Below, one piece after another: positions 24,883 through 32,088 of a stretch of 34,968 nt of DNA. Every line of letters begins with the position of its first letter. Positions within the stretch are counted from its first letter, which is position 1. Below the pieces are notes generated by a model. The model had not been told where the DNA came from and searched no databases. It saw only the letters and a list, made by a program, of their open reading frames with translations. The stretch is from an uncultured Anaerobutyricum sp. (GTDB lineage: Bacteria; Bacillota; Clostridia; Lachnospirales; Lachnospiraceae). Position numbers and translations under genes: made by a program. The stretch spans positions 1 through 34,968 of the forward strand of contig NZ_CAKRCF010000034.1 in assembly GCF_934307085.1 (NCBI RefSeq), read 5' to 3'.

Positions 24883-25791
24883 ATGATTTATACGGTAACT
24901 TTTAATCCGGCATTAGATTATGTTGTATTTCTCGATGACCTGAAATTAGGAGATGTCAATCGTTCTACAAGAGAATCTATTTTTTACGGTGGAAAAGGAA
25001 TTAACGTATCTACGATTTTGAATACTCTCGGTCTTGAAACAACAGCTCTTGGTTTTGTTGCAGGATTTACAGGAAGGGCAATTGAGGATGGACTGGCAGC
25101 TCAGGGAATCCACACAGATTTCATTCATCTGCCAGAGGGCAATTCCAGAATCAATGTGAAAGTAAAACATGGCGATGAGACAGAGATTAATGGACAGGGA
25201 CCTGTAATTACAGAAGAAGCATTAGAAGAGCTTTTTGCAAAGCTTGATACTCTTACAAAAGAAGATATTCTTGTATTAGCAGGAAGTATTCCAAATACAT
25301 TACCGGAGGACATTTACGAAAAGATTCTTGCAAGACTTGAAGCAAAAGGAATCCGTGTAGTTGTAGATGCGACAAAGGATTTACTTCTTAATGTTTTAAA
25401 ATATCATCCGTTCTTAATTAAGCCAAATAACCATGAACTTGGGGAAATGTTCGGAACAGTATGTAAAACAGACGAGGATATTGTACATTACGCAAAGAAG
25501 CTTCAGGAAAAGGGAGCAGTAAATGTACTGATTTCCATGGCTGGAGACGGAGCCATTCTTATTACAGAAGATGGACAAAATATTAAGATGGGCACACCGA
25601 AGGGCAAAGTAGTGAATTCTGTTGGTGCGGGAGATTCTATGGTAGCAGGATTTATCACAGGATATCTTCGCGGTGGTAATTACGAAGAAGCATTAAAGAG
25701 CGGTACAGCAGCAGGTAGTGCCACAGCATTTTCTGAGGGACTTGCATCTCTGGAAATGTATGAAAAGATGCTGAAACAGATTACCGAATAA
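24883..25791 (+). CDS. fruK: 1-phosphofructokinase
   Basis: Phosphorylates fructose-1-phosphate, the product of the fructose PTS, to fructose-1,6-bisphosphate. The 302-residue ribokinase/PfkB-family protein begins with the diagnostic IYTVTFNPALDYVV, has YGGKGINVSTILNTLG for the sugar site, and NSVGAGDSMVAGF with catalytic Asp251 near the C terminus. KPNNHELGEMFG and the AGSIPNTLPEDIY block also fit FruK/LacC. With fruA directly downstream, fructose-1-phosphate is the expected substrate rather than tagatose-6-phosphate. Tandem copies of its last codons lie just past the stop. Confidence 0.95.
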   Translation: MIYTVTFNPALDYVVFLDDLKLGDVNRSTRESIFYGGKGINVSTILNTLGLETTALGFVAGFTGRAIEDGLAAQGIHTDFIHLPEGNSRINVKVKHGDETEINGQGPVITEEALEELFAKLDTLTKEDILVLAGSIPNTLPEDIYEKILARLEAKGIRVVVDATKDLLLNVLKYHPFLIKPNNHELGEMFGTVCKTDEDIVHYAKKLQEKGAVNVLISMAGDGAILITEDGQNIKMGTPKGKVVNSVGAGDSMVAGFITGYLRGGNYEEALKSGTAAGSATAFSEGLASLEMYEKMLKQITE

Positions 25792-25857
25792 AATTGAGAA
25801 AATACTAAGACAGATTAGTGAATAAAGTTCAAAAATGCTGAATCAAATCAGCAAATG
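25762..25857 (+). repeat. threefold tandem copy of the fruK 3' end
   Basis: The last codons of fruK (coding EKMLKQITE-stop, 25762-25791) recur at 25796-25825, where reading in that register would give EKILRQISE-stop, and again, more diverged, at 25829-25857 (KMLNQISK). The offsets are 34 and 33 nt, so the copies are out of frame with fruK. Most differences between copies 1 and 2 fall at third codon positions. Confidence 0.75.
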
Positions 25858-25874
25858 TGCTTTGAATTTATTAA
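25821..25874. repeat. inverted repeat in the fruK-fruA gap
   Basis: AATAAAGTTCAAA pairs with TTTGAATTTATT, and inside it GCTGA pairs with TCAGC. The structure overlaps the third fruK-tail copy. No U-tract follows directly, so it may be an mRNA-stabilising or processing hairpin within a fruK-fruA transcript. Confidence 0.5.
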
Positions 25875-25988
25875 AAAGTTCCTGATATCATTTTATATTC
25901 AAAAAGTTAAATATGATAGAAACTAAAATGAAACAGGAATTTGAGATAAAACAAAAAATACTTTGAATTTTTTAGAGAGGAAAAAATT

Positions 25989-27935
25989 ATGAGAATTGTT
26001 GATTTGTTAAAGAAAGAGGCAGTTGTTCTTAATGCAGAAGTAAGCACAAAAGAACAGATGCTTGATTTACTCGTTGACCTTCATAAAGAAGTGGGCAACA
26101 TCAAAGACAAAGATGCTTTTAAAGCAGGAATCATGAAAAGAGAATCCGAAGGACCTACTGCTATTGCAGAGGGAATTTGTATTCCACATTCAAAAAACGA
26201 TGCAGTTATCAATCCGGGTATCGCAGCAATCACAGTACCATCTGGAGTTGACTGTGAAGCACTTGACGGAGAGCCATCCAATCTTTTCTTTATGATTGCA
26301 GCGCCTGCAGAAGGTTCTGATGTTCACTTAGAAGCATTATCCAGATTATCTACTATTTTAATGGATCCTGCTTTCCGTGAAAAGTTATTATCTGCCAAAG
26401 AAGTTGATGCATTTTTAGCAGCAATTGATGAAAAAGAAACAGAAAAATACGGAGAAGAAGACAAGGCAGCACAGGCAGCCGAAGTTCCTGCAAAGAAAGC
26501 CGGATACCAGGTTCTTGCAGTAACTGCATGTCCAACAGGTATCGCACATACTTATATGGCAGCCGAAGCACTTGAAGAAAAAGGTAAGGAATTAGGAATT
26601 TCTATTAAGGTAGAAACGAATGGTTCTGGTGGAGCGAAAAATGTTCTTACTCAGGAAGAAATTGATGCCTGCGACGGAATCATCATTGCAGCAGATAAAA
26701 ATGTAGAAATGGCTCGTTTCGATGGCAAGCCAGTTATCAAAGTAAAAGTTTCCGATGGTATTCATAAATCTCAGGAATTAATCGAGAGAGCAGTAAAAGG
26801 TGACGGACCGATTTATCATCATGAAGGCGGTAAGGCAGCAAGCACTGCTTCCGAAGGAGATGAAAGCTTTGGACGTCAGATTTATAAACATCTGATGAAC
26901 GGTGTTTCTAATATGCTTCCATTCGTTATCGGTGGTGGTATCCTTATTGCGATTGCCTTTTTGTTAGATGATTATTCTATCGACCCATCTAACTTTGGTA
27001 TGAACACACCAATGGCAGCATTCTTTAAGACAGCCGGTGGTGTAGCATTTAACTTCATGCTTCCAATTCTTGCAGGATTCATTGCGATGAGTATTGCTGA
27101 TCGCCCTGGTTTAATGGTTGGTTTTGCCGGTGGTGCAATCGCAAGTGCCGGAACAACATTTGCTTCTTGTTTTAATTCAGACATCACGGTAATTTCCGGT
27201 GGTTTCCTTGGAGCATTATTTGCAGGTTTTCTGGCAGGTTTTCTGGTATTAGCTTTAGAAAAGATTACTGAGAAAATGCCAAGTTCCATGGATGGTCTCA
27301 GACCAATGTTAATTTATCCAGTTGCAGGTCTTTTATTAATCAGTGTGATTATGTTTGCAATTAACCCATTCTTCTCCTGGTTAAACCAGTTACTTGCTGA
27401 CGCATTAAACTCCTTATCCGGAGCAAACAGTATTTTACTTGGATTAATTGTTGGTGGTATGATGTCCATTGACATGGGTGGTCCATTCAACAAAGCAGCC
27501 TATGTATTTGGTACAGCTTCTTTAGCATACCAGACAGACGCAGGTTACATGATCATGGCAGCCGTTATGGTAGGTGGAATGGTCCCTCCAATCGCTATTG
27601 CCATTGCTTCATGGGTATTTAAAAACAAATTTACAGATAACGATAGAAAAACAGCACCAGTTAACGCGATCATGGGACTTTGCTTCATCTCTGAAGCAGC
27701 TATTCCATACGCAGCAGGAGATCCCCTCCACGTTATTCCTCCTTGTGTAATCGGTTCAGCAGTAGCCGGAGCGTTATCTATGGCATTCAAATGTACATTG
27801 ATGGCACCTCACGGTGGAATCTTCGTATTCCCAGTAGTAGGAAATGCATTAATGTATATCATTGCTTTAGCAATCGGTTCCATCGTTGGAGCAGTTATGC
27901 TTGGTCTTTTAAGAAAGCCAGTAGAAAGTAAATAA
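25989..27935 (+). CDS. fruA: PTS fructose transporter subunit EIIABC
   Basis: Imports fructose and phosphorylates it at C1. The 648-residue protein has EIIA (1-150) with the phospho-His67 in EGICIPHSKND. EIIB (172-275) carries the phospho-Cys181 in AVTACPTGIAHTYMAAEALE. EIIC (about 295-645) is a multispan channel starting FGRQIYKHLMNGVSNMLPFV and containing the conserved FISEAAIPYAAGDPLHVIP. Alanine- and Glu/Lys-rich linkers separate the domains. Order A-B-C and size are typical of Firmicute FruA. It follows fruK after a 197-nt gap with its own GAGAGG site and ends before a strong terminator. HPr(His15-P) from elsewhere must feed it; the local Crh-like protein cannot. Confidence 0.96.
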   Translation: MRIVDLLKKEAVVLNAEVSTKEQMLDLLVDLHKEVGNIKDKDAFKAGIMKRESEGPTAIAEGICIPHSKNDAVINPGIAAITVPSGVDCEALDGEPSNLFFMIAAPAEGSDVHLEALSRLSTILMDPAFREKLLSAKEVDAFLAAIDEKETEKYGEEDKAAQAAEVPAKKAGYQVLAVTACPTGIAHTYMAAEALEEKGKELGISIKVETNGSGGAKNVLTQEEIDACDGIIIAADKNVEMARFDGKPVIKVKVSDGIHKSQELIERAVKGDGPIYHHEGGKAASTASEGDESFGRQIYKHLMNGVSNMLPFVIGGGILIAIAFLLDDYSIDPSNFGMNTPMAAFFKTAGGVAFNFMLPILAGFIAMSIADRPGLMVGFAGGAIASAGTTFASCFNSDITVISGGFLGALFAGFLAGFLVLALEKITEKMPSSMDGLRPMLIYPVAGLLLISVIMFAINPFFSWLNQLLADALNSLSGANSILLGLIVGGMMSIDMGGPFNKAAYVFGTASLAYQTDAGYMIMAAVMVGGMVPPIAIAIASWVFKNKFTDNDRKTAPVNAIMGLCFISEAAIPYAAGDPLHVIPPCVIGSAVAGALSMAFKCTLMAPHGGIFVFPVVGNALMYIIALAIGSIVGAVMLGLLRKPVESK

Positions 27936-28111
27936 TCATAATTGTTTAATTAGCAATAAACAATTAATAATAAAAGTATAATAAGTGACGAGCAAACGTC
28001 TAAAAACGTTTAAACAAGTTGCGTTAGTCATTGACCAGAATCTCAGATGATATTAATTATTAAGATATCGGTCACAGATTAAAATAATTTCCCAATTTGG
28101 TGCTATAAATG
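27936..28111. other. fruA 3' region with weak stem-loops
   Basis: Between the fruA stop and its terminator lie AATTGTT/AACAATT (27941-27965), an imperfect stem bounded by TGAC and GTCA (27986-28030), and GATAT/ATATC near 28047-28066. None carries a U-tract. No ORF is supported. Confidence 0.4.
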
Positions 28112-28167
28112 AAAGAAGAAATCTCAGATACAAGGTAGATATATTGTATCTGAGATTTCTTCTTTTT
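28112..28167 (+). terminator. strong rho-independent terminator after fruA
   Basis: 28112-28133 and 28144-28165 form a perfect or near-perfect 22-bp stem around the 10-nt loop GGTAGATATA, ending in a T run. The A-rich left arm lets it act in both directions. Confidence 0.9.
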
Positions 28168-28175
28168 GACATTTA

Positions 28176-28204
28176 TTGACTTTCTTATCTAAAAAAATTA
28201 TAAT
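28176..28204 (+). promoter_or_regulatory. near-consensus promoter upstream of a long leader
   Basis: TTGACT (28176-28181), a 17-nt spacer and TATAAT (28199-28204) make one of the best promoters in the window. The predicted start near 28211 lies about 367 nt before the branching-enzyme homologue. Confidence 0.7.
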
Positions 28205-28210
28205 ATAAGT

Positions 28211-28577
28211 AACTAAAAAATCATACAAGTCACATTAAAATATCTGTTGTGCTTATATGTTTAAATCCTCTAAATACGATTTATATGACAAGAAACATAT
28301 GAAGAAAAAAGTGTACGCATTGAGGATGTAAATAAATCCATGTGTATGATTTATATGATGAAGAAAGCATATAAAGGAAACAAAGGCATGAGGCATTAAA
28401 GATACAATTTTATGAATATGTTTTTTATAGTTAGAAAAAGCAGAATCATGCAAATCATATTCGATTGAATGACAATACATTTATATATTTGATTATGAAT
28501 GTCGGGAACCATTTTTGAATATATTATATAGGAATGTTTGTTTTCGAAAAAAGTAACTGAAAAGAGGAGGGAATGAC
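28211..28577 (+). other. long untranslated leader or small RNA region
   Basis: No supported ORF lies between the 28176 promoter and the AGAGGAGGG ribosome site at 28563. Imperfect direct repeats of GATTTATATGA followed by AGAAA-ATAT words occur at about 28278-28302 and 28347-28372. ATATGTTT/AAACATAT and ATCCTC/GAGGAT can pair locally. No known riboswitch consensus is visible. Confidence 0.45.
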
Positions 28578-30482
28578 ATGAGATATGAAATCAGCGAAGT
28601 CGTAAAAAAAGACCAGGTTATGGAATTGGTTTTTGGTAATTGCAGTAAGCCGAAAGATTTACTGGGACGTCATTTTATCATGGAAGGACAGGTTATCTCT
28701 GCTTATCATCCTGATGCAATGAAAATGGAAGTTGTTTCAGAAGATGGAGAGCGTTATCCGATGGACACAGTAGAAAGACAGCCTGTATTTTCACTGTTTC
28801 TTTCTCATAAAAGACCATTCTCTTATCAGATACATATGACGTTTCGTGATGGAAATACTTATATATGTAATGATCCGTATAGCTATGAAGGATTAATTAC
28901 AGAGGAAGAGGAAAAGTTATTTTCAAAGGGAAACTGGACGGAAGTATATCATAAGATGGGATGCCATAAAGTAAAAATTGCAAATACAGAAGGAATGTAT
29001 TTTGCAGTGTGGGCACCGGGAGCGAGACGAGTCAGTGTAGTTGGAGATTTTAATTTTTGGAATGGAATGTTGTATCCAATGCATAAGTTGGAACATTCAG
29101 ATATTTTTGAGCTATTTATTCCAGGACTTTCCTGTGGACAGTTTTATAAATTTGAAGTGAAGAATGCCCAGGGTGAAGTAATGCAAATGATAGATCCTTA
29201 TGCAGTGATGAATGAGGAAAAAGAAAATGGTGCATCAAGGATGTTTGATCTTAGGAGATTTCGGTGGGAGGATGCAAGATGGCTTTCAGAAAGGTATCAT
29301 GGTAATATTTTGAAAACGCCGATGTCAGTCTGTGAAGTTCGAATCAGTGAGTTAGATTCTCCAGACGAAAAAGTACAGGAGATTGTACAGGATATGGGGC
29401 ATACGCATATTTTGCTTCGGGGAACAACAGAGGGAGAAAGACTTGGAGCCCAGAAAGGATTTTTTGAACCGACATTTTATGGAAATACACCAGATACAAT
29501 GAGGTTTTTTGTTAATCGATCTCATAAAAGAAATATTGGAGTTATGTTGGAGATATCACCGGAATATTTAAGAAGAGCGGTGCATCTTTTTGAAAGAAAA
29601 CATCCTCAGGCAGTAAATTATCTTCTTGCGAATATTCTTTTCTGGATAAAAGAATATCACATTGATGGATTTGTATTTAGAGGCTTGAGCGAAAGTTCTT
29701 CAGATTTTTTAAAGAAGGCAAGAGAAATAATAAAAAAAGAAGACAGTAGTGTTTTGTTCATCGGGGAAGAAATGTCTGGCAAGAAAATGAGAGATTTCTT
29801 TGATTTTGAGTGGAATATAGAAGTAAAAGCAGGAGTTGAAAGTTATCTTGAGACGGATTTTGAGAGTAGATGGGAAAAATATTTTTATCTTTCACAACCG
29901 TTGATGAAGGGAGATCTCTCTCATACATTGTTATTACTTAATAAAGAGAAAAATAATATTTTTGATGAATCTTTCATTGACAAGAAGCCATCATGTGATT
30001 ATGATAAGTTAACAGGAGTCAGGATGTCTTATGGATATTTGATGGGAGTACCAGGTAGAAAGGCATGGGATCTTCACTCACATGAAAATATTTCTTCACA
30101 GGAATATGTGAAGTCTCTGATTCGGATTTATCAGGAATATCCTGCCCTTTATGAGTATGATTCACTGAGATCTTCTTTTGAGTGGATTAACGGGATGGAT
30201 GCGGAATCTTCTGTATTAAGCTTTATAAGAAAGTCGCTGTCGGGCAGAGATAATCTGCTGTTTGTATGTAATTTTAGTACACAGGAAAAGCAATGTTGTC
30301 AGATTGGCGTTCCAAAAGCTGGAAAGTATACGGTGATTTCAAATAGCGATGCTGTGGAATTTGGCGGAGAAGGCAGAGGCGAGCATCAAGAAATCCAGGC
30401 GGTTTCTGAATGTTGGGATTTGAGGCCATACTCTATTAAAATATCTGTGCCGCCATTGACGACATTGATTTTTAAGTTTTAA
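28578..30482 (+). CDS. catalytically degenerate glycogen branching enzyme homologue (GH13_9-like pseudoenzyme)
   Basis: A 634-residue protein with the full GlgB layout: N-terminal domain (1-115), CBM48 domain (about 135-215; MYFAVWAPGARRVSVVGDFN), a barrel region, and a C-terminal beta domain ending PYSIKISVPPLTTLIFKF. The barrel has lost its catalytic motifs. Region I DWVPxHF reads VMLEISPEYL (322-331). Region II DGLRVDAV reads DGFVFRGL (363-370), so the nucleophile Asp is Arg368 and the invariant Arg is Val366. Region IV SHDEV reads LLNKEKN (453-459). Only region III keeps a GEE (396-398). The frame is open, with an excellent ribosome site, so it is a conserved-looking protein rather than a decayed gene. 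It may bind glycogen or regulate its metabolism; branching activity is not expected. Confidence 0.85.
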   Translation: MRYEISEVVKKDQVMELVFGNCSKPKDLLGRHFIMEGQVISAYHPDAMKMEVVSEDGERYPMDTVERQPVFSLFLSHKRPFSYQIHMTFRDGNTYICNDPYSYEGLITEEEEKLFSKGNWTEVYHKMGCHKVKIANTEGMYFAVWAPGARRVSVVGDFNFWNGMLYPMHKLEHSDIFELFIPGLSCGQFYKFEVKNAQGEVMQMIDPYAVMNEEKENGASRMFDLRRFRWEDARWLSERYHGNILKTPMSVCEVRISELDSPDEKVQEIVQDMGHTHILLRGTTEGERLGAQKGFFEPTFYGNTPDTMRFFVNRSHKRNIGVMLEISPEYLRRAVHLFERKHPQAVNYLLANILFWIKEYHIDGFVFRGLSESSSDFLKKAREIIKKEDSSVLFIGEEMSGKKMRDFFDFEWNIEVKAGVESYLETDFESRWEKYFYLSQPLMKGDLSHTLLLLNKEKNNIFDESFIDKKPSCDYDKLTGVRMSYGYLMGVPGRKAWDLHSHENISSQEYVKSLIRIYQEYPALYEYDSLRSSFEWINGMDAESSVLSFIRKSLSGRDNLLFVCNFSTQEKQCCQIGVPKAGKYTVISNSDAVEFGGEGRGEHQEIQAVSECWDLRPYSIKISVPPLTTLIFKF

Positions 30483-30521
30483 AGGGTTTAATATATATTT
30501 ATAATATTAGATATAAAATAT

Positions 30522-30594
30522 TGGTGCATATTTGAAAGTGTTTTTTACAAAGCGAGATGTGTAGATTGCTTTTTGATTTTTCAAATATGTGCTA
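30522..30594 (+). repeat. inverted repeat, copy 3 of the dispersed hairpin family
   Basis: 30522-30537 (TGGTGCATATTTGAAA) pairs with 30579-30594 (TTTCAAATATGTGCTA) over 16 positions using three G-U pairs, around a 41-nt loop. It ends just before the GAAAGGTG ribosome site of the HIT gene. The arm resembles those at 15286 and 22487. Confidence 0.7.
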
Positions 30595-30617
30595 GGAAGA
30601 GAAAGGTGTGTTTAATA

Positions 30618-31031
30618 ATGAAAGAAGATTGTATATTCTGTAAGATAGCAAAAGGAGAGATTCGCTCTGCTACGGTTTATGAAGACAGCCATTTCACAGT
30701 AATTCTTGATGTGAATCCGGCAACAAAAGGACATTGTCTTATCATTCCTAAGGAGCATTTTGACAATATTTATGATCTGGATGGAGAGACAGCCGGCAAG
30801 TTATTTGCATTAGCTACCTGTATTGCAAGAGCAATGAGAGATGCATTAAAGTGTGATGGACTGAATCTTGTTCAGAATAATGGAGAGATTGCAGGACAGA
30901 CTGTAAATCATTTTCACTTACATCTGATTCCTCGTTATGAGGGAGATGGACTGAATCTTAACTGGCCGCAGCAGGAGGTTTCTGCAGAACAGCTAGAAGA
31001 GATTAGACAGTCAATTAAGAAGTCTATCTAA
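30618..31031 (+). CDS. HIT-family nucleotide hydrolase
   Basis: A 137-residue HINT/protein kinase C-interacting-type protein that hydrolyses nucleoside phosphoramidates and adenylylated small molecules. The N-terminal CIFCKIAKGEIRS supplies zinc-site Cys5 and Cys8, and the active-site histidine triad is QTVNHFHLHLIPR (His98, 100, 102). Start: a frame opens at 30573 within the upstream hairpin, but the ATG at 30618, behind GAAAGGTG, begins the normal family N terminus. It stands between the branching-enzyme homologue and a flavin reductase and shows no evident functional link to either. Confidence 0.95.
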   Translation: MKEDCIFCKIAKGEIRSATVYEDSHFTVILDVNPATKGHCLIIPKEHFDNIYDLDGETAGKLFALATCIARAMRDALKCDGLNLVQNNGEIAGQTVNHFHLHLIPRYEGDGLNLNWPQQEVSAEQLEEIRQSIKKSI

Positions 31032-31105
31032 TTGTTTGAAAATTATCGATAGTAAAAAATTGCAAATTATACTTTATAAGTATTAGATGGATTTACAAGA
31101 ATGTT

Positions 31106-31135
31106 TTGACAAAAAGTGATTTGAATATTTATTTT
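31106..31135 (+). promoter_or_regulatory. candidate promoter for the flavin reductase
   Basis: A perfect TTGACA (31106-31111) is followed after 18 nt by TATTTT (31130-31135), about 50 nt before the start codon. Confidence 0.45.
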
Positions 31136-31186
31136 AAAATAGTCATGTAATTTTTTAAATAATTTCAGTAATAGAAAGGACAGAGT

Positions 31187-31771
31187 ATGGGTAAATTAGA
31201 TTTTAAGCCGGGTAACATGTTATACCCTCTTCCGGCGGTTATGGTATCGGTGAGAGATAAAGAGGGGAATGATAATATTATAACAGTTGCCTGGACAGGA
31301 ACGGTGTGTACCAATCCGCCCATGCTCTACATTTCTGTTCGACCAGAGAGACATTCCTATAAAGCGTTACATGAGACAGGAGAGTTTGTTATAAACCTGA
31401 CTACAGAAAAGATTGCTAAAGCAACCGATTTTTGTGGAGTTCGTTCTGGAAGAGATATGGACAAGTTTGAGCAAACTAGATTGATAAAGGGGGAAGCAAA
31501 GAAAATCAATGCTCCGGTCATTGAAGACAGTCCAGTGAATATCGAATGCCGAGTCAGAGAGGAAGTAGCACTTGGTTCTCATACGATGTTTATAGCGGAT
31601 GTTGTTCATGTGACAGTCGATGACGCCTATATGGACGAGAAAGGAACATTTCATCTGGAAAAGGCAGCACCAATTGTATATTCTCATGGGACATATTTTG
31701 GACTGGGAGAATCTTTGGGGACATTTGGATATTCTGTTCGTAAAAAGAAAAAAAAGAGAAAAAATAGATAA
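31187..31771 (+). CDS. flavin reductase-like FMN-binding protein
   Basis: A 194-residue split-barrel protein of the flavin reductase (DIM6/NTAB) family, binding FMN and probably passing electrons from a reduced carrier to flavin or a protein partner. The conserved N-terminal half has MLYPLPAVMVSVRDKEG, ITVAWTGTVCTNPPMLYISVRPERHSYKAL and GEFVINLTTE. Later GSHTMFIADVVHVTVDD lies in the barrel. The C terminus ends in a strongly basic tail (KKKKKRKNR) that is unusual and might bind RNA, membrane or a partner. The AAAGGACAG site supports the start. Substrate and partner cannot be inferred. Confidence 0.9.
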   Translation: MGKLDFKPGNMLYPLPAVMVSVRDKEGNDNIITVAWTGTVCTNPPMLYISVRPERHSYKALHETGEFVINLTTEKIAKATDFCGVRSGRDMDKFEQTRLIKGEAKKINAPVIEDSPVNIECRVREEVALGSHTMFIADVVHVTVDDAYMDEKGTFHLEKAAPIVYSHGTYFGLGESLGTFGYSVRKKKKKRKNR

Positions 31772-31802
31772 ATTAAGACGTTTATTTTGTAACAATTTCT
31801 GA

Positions 31803-31832
31803 TTTACAATAAATCAAGGAATATGGTATAAT
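31803..31832 (+). promoter_or_regulatory. murA promoter with palindrome over the -35
   Basis: TTTACA (31803-31808), an 18-nt spacer and a perfect TATAAT (31827-31832) with TGG in front give a strong extended -10 promoter. GATTTA-CAA-TAAATC (31801-31815), a perfect palindrome, covers the -35 and may be an operator. The transcript would start near 31839. Confidence 0.65.
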
Positions 31833-31970
31833 AAAATGATTCTAGGTTTAATTTGAATTGTGAAGAAAAGTACATATTTGTTTAAGATATAAAATATCAT
31901 GACAGGAATTTTTGAAACGGGATTACAGGTAGTTTTATTTTGAATTTGATTTTTATTAGAGAGTAATCTT

Positions 31971-31992
31971 TGGAATAGAAATTCCATTTTTT
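31971..31992 (+). terminator. small terminator-like hairpin inside the murA leader
   Basis: TGGAAT-AGAA-ATTCCA is followed at once by six T. The 6-bp stem is weak. GGAATTT at 31905-31911 could instead pair with AAATTCC at 31979-31985 and prevent the hairpin, a layout like an attenuator. Confidence 0.35.
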
Positions 31993-32088
31993 GAGTTGAG
32001 ATTTTTTTACTTAGAATTTTAGTTTTACTTTAGTTTGAAAATTAGTGTTAAGAATAATAACGTTTAAGATAGATTATAGAGGTGCGAA

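Larger units (their letters stand above)
31772..32088. other. murA upstream region and leader
   Basis: The 317-nt gap holds the murA promoter, a palindrome at its -35 and a leader of about 250 nt with a possible attenuator (listed separately). It contains no ORF with a ribosome site. Confidence 0.5.

Noticed and set aside
28253..28480. 75-residue minus-strand ORF before the branching-enzyme homologue
   Set aside because: No ribosome site, His/Tyr/Phe-rich composition typical of AT-rich noncoding DNA, and it reads against a strong plus promoter.
28578..30482. Annotating this gene as active glgB
   Set aside because: Three of the four conserved GH13 active-site regions are replaced, including the catalytic aspartate.
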